The notes beneath the pieces are model-generated. The model had not been told where the DNA came from. It worked only from the letters and a program-made list of their open reading frames with translations, and searched no databases. From contig JAPXTA010000112.1 of NCBI GenBank assembly GCA_033812735.1, positions 1 through 17,343 on the forward strand: a stretch of 17,343 nt of DNA. Reading direction: 5' to 3'. How positions within the stretch are numbered: position 1 is the stretch's first letter; every line of letters begins with the position of its first letter. Source of the stretch: JABFRJ01 sp033812735. Lineage in GTDB: Bacteria; Pseudomonadota; Alphaproteobacteria; Rhizobiales; Hyphomicrobiaceae. Shown in pieces: positions 7,103 through 14,786 of the stretch. Made by a program: the position numbers and the translations under genes.

Positions 7103-7936
7103 TCAACTGCAATCCCAGTTGTAGGTGACGTTCGAGAAGTCGAGCCTCGCAAGGTCGCTGGCGCGCATCATGAATTGTGCGGCGCCGGCATCGCCCCACA
7201 TGATCCCATCAGTCGTATCGAGAGTCAGAAGGGCGACATCGCCGAGATTGCGCTTCGAGTCCGTGCGCGGGTCTTCCTGGACGAAGCTCGGATAGCCGCC
7301 GAGCCGCAAGGGAACGCTCGCGTGCCAGAGTGCGTAGGCTTCGAGCAGTTCCGGATCCTCGAAAATGGCGGGCAGCAGCTTGGGAAAGCGATAGTCTGTG
7401 GGATCGACCGTCATGGTCGCGGTCGAGAACAAGAGGCTGCGTGCGGCGAGCGGCGTGTCGAGCGGAGAGAATTCGGGCCCAAGGAGCACATGCGGGTCGA
7501 GTTCGGCTGCCTCGCGTGCGAGGTCGTGATGGTAGACGCACCCGAAACCCGGAGCCCGATCTTCATGGGTAAAGTCGCAGCCATAGGTTTCATCGGCCGC
7601 GATGAAGAACTGCAGCAGCCCCGCATTCGGCAGAAGCCCAATATTGGGGATATCGGCCAGATTGAGTTGCAGAAGCAGATGCAGCGGTGTGCGGCCGTCT
7701 GCGGCGGTCGGGTAGCGCACTCCTGCCGGCCACCACGGCAGACCGCCGAGTTGACTGGCCTGTCCCTTCTCAGGCGCGGCTTCGACGCTCGCCATGGCCA
7801 CGATCGGGCGCTCGGTCGCTGAAATCGCGCCGCGGTGGCCAGCCAATTCATCGGGCAGGTCCCACAGCACGCTCGGGGGATCAGTGAGAGCCGCGCGCCC
7901 CTTGGGACCGAACAGCCACTTGTAAATGTCGGTCAT
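7103..7936 (-). CDS. DUF1963 (YwqG-like) protein
   Basis: A 277-residue soluble protein of the DUF1963 family. Typical features are SQLGGLPWWP (61-70), LLLQLNLADIP (87-97) and GLLQFFIAADE (106-116), followed by regions rich in Asp and aromatic residues and a C-terminus ending NWDCS. The family has no established biochemical role; some members sit near toxin-immunity loci, but nothing here supports that. The start at 7936 is chosen because the conserved N-terminus begins there; the frame stays open upstream to 8254 but runs into the divergent promoter region and the next gene. A possible ribosome site (GGAA) is weak. It is convergent with the DUF350 operon and divergent from the thiamine diphosphate enzyme gene, so it is probably monocistronic. 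Confidence 0.85.
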   Translation of the reverse strand: MTDIYKWLFGPKGRAALTDPPSVLWDLPDELAGHRGAISATERPIVAMASVEAAPEKGQASQLGGLPWWPAGVRYPTAADGRTPLHLLLQLNLADIPNIGLLPNAGLLQFFIAADETYGCDFTHEDRAPGFGCVYHHDLAREAAELDPHVLLGPEFSPLDTPLAARSLLFSTATMTVDPTDYRFPKLLPAIFEDPELLEAYALWHASVPLRLGGYPSFVQEDPRTDSKRNLGDVALLTLDTTDGIMWGDAGAAQFMMRASDLARLDFSNVTYNWDCS

Positions 7937-8102
7937 CGGCGTTCCGCGGGTCCATTTGGGCAGCGCACCAAAGCCGGAGGCGTCCGCCAAGTCAATCACG
8001 GTACTCGAACAGGCTATTTGGCGCGCATCACCCCCGCTTGAAACGACGCTGGTCAATGCGGCGCCTCCTTGCCAATCTGCCGGCAAATTGAGGAGACCCG
8101 AT

Positions 8103-9782
8103 ATGGCCGCAGCCGCTTCGCCCACCAATCGCATGACGGGACGCTCCGCCTTTCTGGCGTTGCTGAAGTCAGAGGGCGTCACGCACCTATTCGGCAATCC
8201 AGGCACGACAGAGTTGCCTGTCATGCACGCGCTCGCCGAACACCCCGACCTCAACTACGTCATGGCGATGCAGGAAAGCCTTGTCGTCGCGATGGCGGAT
8301 GGTTTCTCGCGCGCGTCAGGCAAGCTGGTCGCTGCCAACGTTCACGTTGCGCCGGGGCTCGGCAACGCAATGGGGTCGCTCTACAATGCGCGGTTCACGG
8401 GGACGCCACTGATCTTGACGGCCGGCCAGCAAGAGCAGGGCCACGGTCTGATGGAGCCGCTGCTCTATGGTCCGATGGTCGAGATGGCGACGCCGCTGGT
8501 CAAATGGGCCGTCGAGGTTACGCGGCTCGAAGACTTGCCGCGGATCGTGCGTCGCGCTGCGAAGGTGGCGATGACGCCGCCGACCGGTCCCGTCTTCATC
8601 TCGCTGCCGGGCGACATCCTCAACGCCGAAGCCGGTATCGATCTTCTTGCGTCGAGCCGTGTCGATAGCCGCGTCCGTCCATCCGACGGCCTGGTCGAGG
8701 CGCTGGCGGCGCGCATCCTCGCGGCGTCCCGGCCGGTCATCGTCGTAGGCGACGAAGTCGTCAAATCCGACGCTCACGCCGCTGTCGGCGCGCTTGCCGA
8801 GGCCATCGGCGCGCCGATCTATCAGCAGAGCATCGCGTACGGTGCTCACATGAGTTCGCGCCATCCTTGCTTCATGGGCGCATTGACGCGCCAGCAGCCG
8901 ACGACGCGCAAGATGCTCGAGCCATTTGATCTGCTGATCGCGCTCGGCACCGATCCTGTGCGCATGTCGGTCTACAGCGAGGTCGATGCCAAGCCGAATG
9001 GACTTGCGACCGTTCAGATCGGACTTGTCGATTGGGATATCGCCAAGAACCACCCTGTCGAACTTGGCGTGATGGCGGACGTGCGCGAGACCTTGGAGGT
9101 TCTGACGCCTGCCGTTCGGACGAAGGGCGGGGTGGCACTGTCAAAGCGGGCCGCGACCGTCGTCGCAGGACTGGCTGAGAAGAACTGGTCGGCGCGCCGC
9201 TCAAACCTGGCCAAAGAGATCGAGGCGCAACCGAAGGCAACACCGATCAATCCCGACTGGCTGACGCTCGCACTTGTCGATGCGATGCCCGACAATGCGA
9301 TCCTCGTCGATGAAGCGTTGACCTCGGGGCGCTATACTCAAGCGCTCTTCGAATATACAGACCGCTACAGCTTCCATGCGCTGGCCTCAGGTGGCATCGG
9401 TTGGGGATTGCCGGCCGCCGTCGGTGCGTCACTGGCCAACCCCGGCCGCCGCGTCGCAGCCTATGTCGGCGACGGCAGCGCGATGTATTCGATTCAATCG
9501 CTGTGGACCGCCGCTCATCACAAACTGCCGATCACGTTCGTCATTCCCAACAATGGCGGCTACCGCATCATCAAGCAGCGTCTGAAAGCATTCCACGGTT
9601 CGACGCACTTCATCGGTATGGACTTCCAGGACCCGCCCGTCGACTACACGGCGATCGCGCGCGGATATGGACTTGCCGCCGAGCGCGTCAGCGATCCAGC
9701 CAAACTGAAGGGCGCTCTCGCCGCCTCGTTCGAGCGGAACGGCCCGACGCTGCTTGAGGTGATGGTCGAAGGCTCGGTCTGA
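8103..9782 (+). CDS. Thiamine diphosphate-dependent 2-oxoacid decarboxylase, benzoylformate decarboxylase-like
   Basis: A 559-residue enzyme with the three domains of the pyruvate decarboxylase/acetolactate synthase superfamily: PYR (about 12-175), central (about 195-340) and PP (about 385-555). The ThDP-activating Glu is in MQES (Glu58). His81 (VHVAPG) and His254 (RHPCF) match the two catalytic histidines of benzoylformate decarboxylase (His70 and His281), and GNPGTTELP carries Thr35 where that enzyme has Ser26. The cofactor motif runs from GDG (457-459) to NN (483-484). These residues favour a non-oxidative aromatic or branched 2-oxoacid decarboxylase over acetolactate synthase. The substrate is not fixed, so mdlC is not assigned. 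GAGGAG (8090-8095) lies 7 nt before the ATG, which decides the start against a longer open frame from 7926. Confidence 0.85.
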   Translation: MAAAASPTNRMTGRSAFLALLKSEGVTHLFGNPGTTELPVMHALAEHPDLNYVMAMQESLVVAMADGFSRASGKLVAANVHVAPGLGNAMGSLYNARFTGTPLILTAGQQEQGHGLMEPLLYGPMVEMATPLVKWAVEVTRLEDLPRIVRRAAKVAMTPPTGPVFISLPGDILNAEAGIDLLASSRVDSRVRPSDGLVEALAARILAASRPVIVVGDEVVKSDAHAAVGALAEAIGAPIYQQSIAYGAHMSSRHPCFMGALTRQQPTTRKMLEPFDLLIALGTDPVRMSVYSEVDAKPNGLATVQIGLVDWDIAKNHPVELGVMADVRETLEVLTPAVRTKGGVALSKRAATVVAGLAEKNWSARRSNLAKEIEAQPKATPINPDWLTLALVDAMPDNAILVDEALTSGRYTQALFEYTDRYSFHALASGGIGWGLPAAVGASLANPGRRVAAYVGDGSAMYSIQSLWTAAHHKLPITFVIPNNGGYRIIKQRLKAFHGSTHFIGMDFQDPPVDYTAIARGYGLAAERVSDPAKLKGALAASFERNGPTLLEVMVEGSV

Positions 9783-9794
9783 AGCGCGCCCGGA

Positions 9795-10415
9795 TCAGAT
9801 AGGAAAGAAACTCGTGGTGGCGAAGGCCATGCCGATCGCCACCAATACGCCGCCGACGACGCGGACACCGGCGAGCGTCGGCACCTGATCGACGCGCATC
9901 AACTCGACGAACGTCTTTGCCATGAGCGCCAGCATGACCTGGGCGAGCGCGAGCCCCATTAGATAACTCGATACCGCGGTGGGAGGGGAGCCCGCGATCG
10001 ACTCGCCGTACGCCAACCCATGAAGCAATCCTGCCGCCGCCGCGAATGCCCACCACATGAGCGACCGGCCGAGCTCTTTGGCCACGAAGCCGAACCCAAG
10101 CAGCACGATCGACAGCGAGACCAGCAGTTCGAGATGGGGCACGCTAGCAATCAGTCCGCGCGCGAGCACGCCAGCGATGGTTCCGACAATGAAGAGGACG
10201 ATGAGCTTCAGTCCGTCCGCCATGAAGGCTGCGGCGAGTCCGAGAGCGATCACGAAGGCAAGATGATCCATGCCGATCACCGGGTGAGCAAGTCCGGATA
10301 CCAATCCATCGAACCAGCTCAATGGCGCACTTCCGCCCATCACATGATGCGCCGACGCTGGCGCAGCACTCCCCGCTATAATGGCAAGCACTACAGGGCA
10401 CAGTCTAGAACGCAT
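9795..10415 (-). CDS. HupE/UreJ family membrane protein
   Basis: A 206-residue membrane protein with a cleavable signal peptide (1-22, cleavage after ASA) that would leave His23-His24 at the mature N-terminus. About six transmembrane segments follow. Family hallmarks are HPVIGMDH (44-51) and HGLAYGES (132-139). Members are thought to be nickel or cobalt permeases linked to hydrogenase or urease. No such enzyme is in this window and I found no B12-riboswitch match upstream, so the metal is unknown. The start at 10415 is set by the signal peptide and AGGGAA about 8 nt upstream; the frame extends upstream without family support. Its stop lies 12 bp from the stop of the convergent decarboxylase gene, with no visible terminator between. 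Confidence 0.85.
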   Translation of the reverse strand: MRSRLCPVVLAIIAGSAAPASAHHVMGGSAPLSWFDGLVSGLAHPVIGMDHLAFVIALGLAAAFMADGLKLIVLFIVGTIAGVLARGLIASVPHLELLVSLSIVLLGFGFVAKELGRSLMWWAFAAAAGLLHGLAYGESIAGSPPTAVSSYLMGLALAQVMLALMAKTFVELMRVDQVPTLAGVRVVGGVLVAIGMAFATTSFFPI

Positions 10416-10697
10416 ATACAGCTTCCCTACTTTGCGACGCGAACACGACTGGGGGGAGCCGACGTTGCCGCGAAAGGAACCATGGGCACGCTCGATTGCC
10501 AAGTGAAATCGGCGGTGGCGAGACAGGCTTCGCTTGATCGGGAGTGCACGTCTGCAGTCGTCGAAAATCCGGTGGCGGGCACTCAGGGGGATTGCCAATC
10601 CGCAAGACCTCGCCATGATGGCGCTGCTCAAGAGCGGGAAATCCGCCAGGTCGTGCTGAGACAATGCGTGACCGAACAATCACCTGAGGAGGAAAGC
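10416..10697. other. Divergent intergenic region between hupE-like and Bug receptor genes
   Basis: These 282 bases separate two divergent genes and must hold both promoters. I see one short palindrome, GGATTG-C-CAATCC (10589-10601), and a similar half-site GATTGCCAA (10494-10502), which could be a regulator site. No gene, riboswitch or clear -35/-10 pair is apparent. Confidence 0.35.
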
Positions 10698-11684
10698 TTG
10701 ACCAAGTTCTCACGCCGCCAAGTGACGGGCGGTTTGTTCGCCATTCCCTTTGCATCGACGGCCCTCATGCAAAGCGCCTTTGCGCAAAGCTGGCCCTCAC
10801 CGCAGCTCACATTGCTCGCACCGTTTCCGCCCGGCGGCTCGACCGATGCGCTCGCGCGACTTATGCAGCCAGGGTTGCAGCAGCGAACGGGGGCGACTGT
10901 CATCGTCGAGAACAAGCCCGGTGCCTCGGGCGCGATCGGTGCAGCGCAAGTTGCAAAAGCAAAGCCGGATGGTTCGGTTCTGCTCGTTACGTTCGACAGT
11001 CATGCCGTCAATCCCGCACTGCAGCCGCTGCAGTTCGACACCGAGAAGGATCTGGAACCGGTGATGCTGGTCGGCACGGCGCCCTATGTCGTGGCTTGCC
11101 ATCCGTCCCGCCCTTACAAGAACTTCAGCGATGTCGTCGCCGCCGCCAAGGCAAATCCCGCCAAAGTCACTTACGCGTCCGTCGGCTCCGGGACCCTCAG
11201 CCACCTTGCCATGACGTTGCTCGGCAAGCGTGCCGGCGTCGATCTTTCGCACGTGCCCTATCGCGGCGGTGGCCCAGCAGTGAACGATGCCATCGCGGGT
11301 CACGTCGATCTCATCTGTGGTTCGGTCGCACTATTGAGTGCGCAGATTGCCGGCGGCGGGTTGCGCCCGCTCATGCAGACCGGGGGCAGCCGCGTCGCCT
11401 CGCTCAAGGATGTCGGCACGGCCAAGGAGCAAGGCTTCAAGGATTTCGAGTGCCTCGCATGGTGGGGTGTGTTCGCGCCGAAGGGCACGCCGAAGGACAT
11501 CATCGACCGCTCGGTGAAAGAGTTGACGGCGACGTTGCGCGAGGAGCGGACAGCCAAGACGCTCGTTGAATCGCAGCAGATGACGCTCTTGACGGAGGGG
11601 CCGGAGACGATGCGCACCTTCCTCGCCCGTGAGATGAAGACATGGGGCGACGTCGTCAAAGACAACAACATCAAAGGTGGTTGA
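10698..11684 (+). CDS. Bug-family (TctC-like) solute receptor 1
   Basis: A 328-residue periplasmic binding protein of the tripartite tricarboxylate transporter receptor family. The N-terminus is a secretion signal with FSRRQVTGG (4-12), possibly Tat-dependent, cleaved near AFAQ-SW (about 30). The family loops that hold a carboxylate ligand are PFPPGGSTD (42-50) and ENKPGASGAIG (71-81), with SVGSGTLSHLA at 161-171. Ligands in the family are mostly organic acids. The start is TTG at 10698, supported by GAGGAGG (10686-10692) only 5 nt upstream and by the signal peptide; no ATG fits. The membrane subunits TctA and TctB are not in this window. It precedes the dehydrogenase gene by 131 bp, with a stem-loop between them. 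Confidence 0.9.
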   Translation: MTKFSRRQVTGGLFAIPFASTALMQSAFAQSWPSPQLTLLAPFPPGGSTDALARLMQPGLQQRTGATVIVENKPGASGAIGAAQVAKAKPDGSVLLVTFDSHAVNPALQPLQFDTEKDLEPVMLVGTAPYVVACHPSRPYKNFSDVVAAAKANPAKVTYASVGSGTLSHLAMTLLGKRAGVDLSHVPYRGGGPAVNDAIAGHVDLICGSVALLSAQIAGGGLRPLMQTGGSRVASLKDVGTAKEQGFKDFECLAWWGVFAPKGTPKDIIDRSVKELTATLREERTAKTLVESQQMTLLTEGPETMRTFLAREMKTWGDVVKDNNIKGG

Positions 11685-11696
11685 TTTGCCACCGTC

Positions 11697-11721
11697 GCAT
11701 CGGCGTCTTTGACGCCGATGC
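11697..11721. other. Perfect 11-bp stem-loop after the Bug receptor gene
   Basis: GCATCGGCGTC (11697-11707) and GACGCCGATGC (11711-11721) pair perfectly around a TTT loop, 12 nt past the stop codon. There is no T tract on either side, so it is not a classical terminator. It may protect the receptor mRNA 3' end or lower downstream expression, as seen for binding-protein genes elsewhere; that role is inference. Confidence 0.6.
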
Positions 11722-11815
11722 ACTCTTGATATGCGTTTGCCGGCGGCGACAACGCGCCCGTCTCCCGACTACCCTTCGTGACAATTATCCCTCTTCAGCG
11801 CGAGGAACGCGAGCC

Positions 11816-12907
11816 ATGAAGTACGTCACCGTCAAGGCGGATCGCCTCGAATTGCTCGTGCGAGATATTTTCATCAAAGCGGGCTGCTCGCCGGAAGAGG
11901 GCGCGCGCATCGGCAAGTATCTCGTGATCGCCAATCTCACGGGTCACGATAGCCACGGCGTTCAGCGCGTGCCGCGCTATGTGCAGTGGAAAGAAGAAGG
12001 CATGTTCATCGCCGACCGCACGGTGAAGGTCGTGACCGATACGCCGGTACTCGCGGTGGTCGACGGGCAATATGGTTTCGGCCAGACTGTCGCGCCGCAA
12101 GCGGTCAAGATCGGCATCGAGAAGTGCCAGGCGATGGGCTTGTCGGCGATCGCGCTGCGCAACGCGGGCCACATCGGCCGTGTCGGCGACTGGGCTGAGA
12201 TGGCTGCCGCCGCTGGCCTCGTATCCGTGCATTTCGTCAACGCCGCGGGCTCTTCACTCGTCGCGCCGTTCGGCGGTGTCGAGCGCCGCTTTTCGACCGC
12301 GCCCTACTGCGTCGGGGTACCCCGCCCCGGAGAGTCACCGCTCGTGCTCGATTTCGCAACGTCGATTGTCGCTGAAGGCAAGGTGCTCAACGCCAGCTTC
12401 GGCGGCAAAGCCATTCCGGACAACGCGCTCGTCGGCCCAGAGGGCACCATGAGCGGTGATCCGCACGTGCTTTACGGCGATTACGAGCCGACAGGCCCGC
12501 GCAATTACAGGCAAGGCAAAGGGGCAATCCGCGCGTTCGGCGACCACAAGGGGTCGGGCCTCGCCTTCATGTGCGAGCTGCTCGGCGGATCACTGACGGG
12601 AACGGGAGCTACCGAGGATGGCCGGCGCTTCGCGAATGGTATGCTGTCCTTCTACATCGATCCCAAGAAGGTCGATCCCGAAGGTTTCTTCCCCGCCGAC
12701 GTGGTGAAATACACGAAGCATGTGAAAAGCTCGAAGCCGATCGCCCCCGGCGGCGAGGTCCTCGTTCCCGGTGAACCGGAGCAGCGGATGCGTGCCGAGC
12801 GCTCGAAGAACGGCGTGCCGCTTCCCGTCGACACCTGGACTGCCATCTGCGACACCGCTCGCAAGGTCGGAATCAACGACACCCGCATCAGCGAAGCCGG
12901 CGCCTGA
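11816..12907 (+). CDS. LDH2/MDH2-family NAD(P)-dependent 2-hydroxyacid dehydrogenase
   Basis: A 363-residue cytoplasmic oxidoreductase of the malate/L-lactate dehydrogenase type 2 family (YlbC/YiaK/AllD/ComC relatives), which interconverts a 2-hydroxyacid and a 2-oxoacid with NAD(P). It has the signature HDSHGVQRVPRY (44-55, conserved His47), NAGHIGRVGDWAEMA (116-130, second conserved His), FGDHKGSGLA (241-250) and the C-terminal PGEPEQRMRAER (318-329). Substrates in the family include malate, lactate, ureidoglycolate, sulfolactate and diketogulonate, and sequence alone does not choose among them. The ATG at 11816 has GAGGAA (11802-11807) 8 nt upstream. An RraA-like gene follows after 39 bp, and the pair ends at a terminator, so the two enzymes probably act in sequence. 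Confidence 0.92.
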   Translation: MKYVTVKADRLELLVRDIFIKAGCSPEEGARIGKYLVIANLTGHDSHGVQRVPRYVQWKEEGMFIADRTVKVVTDTPVLAVVDGQYGFGQTVAPQAVKIGIEKCQAMGLSAIALRNAGHIGRVGDWAEMAAAAGLVSVHFVNAAGSSLVAPFGGVERRFSTAPYCVGVPRPGESPLVLDFATSIVAEGKVLNASFGGKAIPDNALVGPEGTMSGDPHVLYGDYEPTGPRNYRQGKGAIRAFGDHKGSGLAFMCELLGGSLTGTGATEDGRRFANGMLSFYIDPKKVDPEGFFPADVVKYTKHVKSSKPIAPGGEVLVPGEPEQRMRAERSKNGVPLPVDTWTAICDTARKVGINDTRISEAGA

Positions 12908-12946
12908 TTTCGACCGGCAGGCCCATTTCCCGAAAGGACAGCCCCT

Positions 12947-13645
12947 ATGATCGACGCCAAGCTGCTCGAAGCGCTCAAGAGCTTCGATACGCCCACAATA
13001 TGCAACGCGCTCGAGATCGTCGCGCCAGACCGCCGGCTGACGGGCTTCACCGTACGTCCGCTCGTGTGCCCGTTTCCCGACCTGCCGCCCATGGTCGGCT
13101 ACGCCAAGACGGCCACGATCCGGGCGACACATGCGAGTGAACTCGATCCCAAAGCAGCACGTGCCCAGCGCGTCGCCTATTACGAATATGTGGCCTCGGC
13201 CCCGGCGCCCGGCATTTCAGTCATTCAGGATCTCGACGGCGCGGAAGTCGGCTACGGCGCGTTCTGGGGCGAGGTGCAGAGCACCGTGCATAGGGCACTC
13301 GGGCTGGAGGGTGTCGTGACCGACGGCTGCATTCGCGACATTCCCCAGTGGGCACCGGGCTTTCAAGCTCTCGCGGGATCGATCGCGCCAAGCCACGCGC
13401 ACGTTCACCTCGACAACTTCGGCAAAGAAGTCAGGGTTGCAGGGATGCTGGTGCGCTCCGGCGATCTCATTCACGCAGACCGGCACGGCGCTGTGGTCAT
13501 ACCTGAAGCTGTCGCTGCGAAGATACCGGCAGCGTGCGACCTCCTGGCGCGCAAGGAAGCAGCGATTCTCGACGAAGCGCGTAAGCCGGGATTCACCATC
13601 GGCAAACTCCGCGATGCCCTGCAAAAGCAGGACGAAATCCACTAA
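12947..13645 (+). CDS. RraA-like aldolase / oxaloacetate decarboxylase
   Basis: A 232-residue protein of the RraA/HMG-aldolase family, formerly misnamed menaquinone methyltransferase. It carries GYGAFWGE (102-109) and the metal/oxoacid site GVVTDGCIRD (122-131, with Asp126, Arg130 and Asp131), followed by GDLIHADRHGAVVIP (172-186). Enzymes with DGxxRD cleave 4-hydroxy-4-methyl- or 4-carboxy-4-hydroxy-2-oxoacids to pyruvate and can decarboxylate oxaloacetate, using a divalent metal. This favours a metabolic role over RNase E inhibition. AAAGGA (12933-12938) lies 8 nt before the ATG. It follows the 2-hydroxyacid dehydrogenase, whose 2-oxoacid product would be a fitting substrate, and is the last gene before the terminator at 13663. 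The exact substrate is unknown. Confidence 0.88.
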   Translation: MIDAKLLEALKSFDTPTICNALEIVAPDRRLTGFTVRPLVCPFPDLPPMVGYAKTATIRATHASELDPKAARAQRVAYYEYVASAPAPGISVIQDLDGAEVGYGAFWGEVQSTVHRALGLEGVVTDGCIRDIPQWAPGFQALAGSIAPSHAHVHLDNFGKEVRVAGMLVRSGDLIHADRHGAVVIPEAVAAKIPAACDLLARKEAAILDEARKPGFTIGKLRDALQKQDEIH

Positions 13646-13662
13646 TTGCGCCTCAACCCTTG

Positions 13663-13694
13663 AAGCCGGCTCTCATCGCGGGGGCCGGCTTTTT
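13663..13694 (+). terminator. Rho-independent terminator after the RraA-like gene
   Basis: AAGCCGGC (13663-13670) and GCCGGCTT (13684-13691) form an 8-bp stem with a 13-nt loop, followed by T's (TTTTT at 13690-13694). It lies 18 nt past the stop codon and separates the dehydrogenase/aldolase unit from the next one. Confidence 0.88.
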
Positions 13695-13730
13695 CATGTC
13701 AAGTGCGGTGCATCCGGGACTGGCACATTT

Positions 13731-13753
13731 GCCGTATCACAATGTGATACGGC
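13731..13753. promoter_or_regulatory. 23-bp palindromic operator candidate
   Basis: GCCGTATCAC-AAT-GTGATACGGC is a perfect 10-bp inverted repeat with a 3-nt centre. It lies about 70-90 nt upstream of the GrdB/PrdB-like gene and 11 nt upstream of a TTGACA hexamer. A partial copy of its left side, GGCGTATCGCATTGT (13751-13765), starts exactly 20 bp downstream. The form suits a dimeric helix-turn-helix regulator such as a GntR-family protein, but no regulator gene is in the window. Confidence 0.7.
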
Positions 13754-13764
13754 GTATCGCATTG

Positions 13765-13793
13765 TTGACAGGCAGCGGTTCGCAAGCTTCACT
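13765..13793 (+). promoter_or_regulatory. Candidate promoter of the GrdB/PrdB-like operon
   Basis: A consensus -35 hexamer TTGACA (13765-13770) is followed after 17 nt by TTCACT (13788-13793), a poor -10 match. The terminator upstream and the palindrome just before the -35 support a new transcription start here. Confidence 0.45.
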
Positions 13794-13821
13794 TCGGCGA
13801 CTTTCGACGATGGGAACGCTC

Positions 13822-14778
13822 ATGACTTCTGCATCCGGGTTCGACCTCGAAGCGCACGCAGAGCCCTTCGATTCTCCAGTCCAGTACATGCAGCGCACGC
13901 GCGAGTACTATTTGAGGCTCGGCTTCGACAATCCGTACCGTTGGAGCCATTACCGCGACGTGCCGTTCGCGCCGCTCAAGAAGCCGCTGAGCAAGAGCCA
14001 CGTGACGTTCGCTCTGACTGCCGCACCCTTCCAACCGGACAAGGGTGACCAGGGCCCTGGCGCCGCCTACAATTCAGCTGCCAAGTTCTACAAGGTTTAT
14101 GCCGGCGACACGTCGGGAGATCACGATCTGCGCATCTCGCATATCGGCTACGACCGCAAGCATACGAGTGCCGTCGATCAGCGCTGCTGGAACCCGCTCG
14201 AGCAACTGCGCTTGGCAGCCAAAGACGGCCGCATCGGCGAACTCGGGCCGCGCTTCTATGGCGTGCCCACAAATCGCAGTCAGGCAACGACCATCGCCAC
14301 CGACGCACCGGAAATCGTGCAGCGCTGCCTCGACGACCGGATCGATGCGGTCCTGCTCGTACCGAACTGCCCTGTCTGCCATCAATCGGTCAGCATCACG
14401 GCGCGCCATCTCGAAGCTGCCGGCATCGCGACCGTCGTGATGGGCTGCGCGAAGGACATCGTCGAGCACGCGGGCGTGCCGCGGTTCCTGTTCAACGACT
14501 TTCCACTCGGCAACGGTGCCGGCAAGCCGAATGACGTCGCCTCGCAACGCGACACCCTTACTGCGGCGCTGCGCCTGCTCGAAGCGGCACCTGGCCCGCG
14601 CACGACGGTGCAGAACCCGATACGTTGGAGCGAGAGCGCGGATTGGAAGAACGACCATCTCAACCTCGACCGGATGTCGGCCGAAGAAGTCGCCCGCCGG
14701 CGTGCCGATGTCGACAGACAGAAAGAAATCGCACGGCAGGTTCGCGTCGAGGCCGGCTTAGCGAAGAAGGCAGGGTAA
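13822..14778 (+). CDS. GrdB/PrdB-family reductase-like protein with CxxC in place of the selenocysteine site
   Basis: A 318-residue protein resembling component B of glycine/sarcosine/betaine reductase and D-proline reductase PrdB. Those anaerobic enzymes use a selenocysteine for reductive cleavage of an amine carbon-nitrogen bond. Family-like parts are HTSAVDQRCWNPLEQ (114-128), GELGPRFYG (139-147), the redox motif VPNCPVCHQS (180-189), and GVPRFLFNDFPLGNGAGKP (218-236). Cys183 and Cys186 are encoded by TGC (14368-14370 and 14377-14379), so the selenocysteine position of relatives is cysteine here. A charged helical tail closes the protein. The ATG at 13822 has GGGAA 5 nt upstream; ATG 13810 in the same frame is possible. 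No partner subunit (pyruvoyl PrdA or GrdE type) is seen. A Bug receptor follows after 8 bp. The true reaction is unknown. Confidence 0.78.
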   Translation: MTSASGFDLEAHAEPFDSPVQYMQRTREYYLRLGFDNPYRWSHYRDVPFAPLKKPLSKSHVTFALTAAPFQPDKGDQGPGAAYNSAAKFYKVYAGDTSGDHDLRISHIGYDRKHTSAVDQRCWNPLEQLRLAAKDGRIGELGPRFYGVPTNRSQATTIATDAPEIVQRCLDDRIDAVLLVPNCPVCHQSVSITARHLEAAGIATVVMGCAKDIVEHAGVPRFLFNDFPLGNGAGKPNDVASQRDTLTAALRLLEAAPGPRTTVQNPIRWSESADWKNDHLNLDRMSAEEVARRRADVDRQKEIARQVRVEAGLAKKAG

Positions 14779-14786
14779 CTCCGATC

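Noticed and set aside
7001..7822. 273-codon plus-strand frame opposite the DUF1963 gene
   Set aside because: Antisense shadow; the minus strand carries clear DUF1963 motifs.
10416..10697. Cobalamin riboswitch upstream of the HupE/UreJ-like gene
   Set aside because: I found no B12-box-like sequence on the minus strand, only a short unrelated GCCTGTCTCGCC stretch.
14368..14370. Possible selenocysteine codon in the GrdB/PrdB-like gene
   Set aside because: The codon is TGC, not TGA, so no selenocysteine insertion is needed at the redox site.
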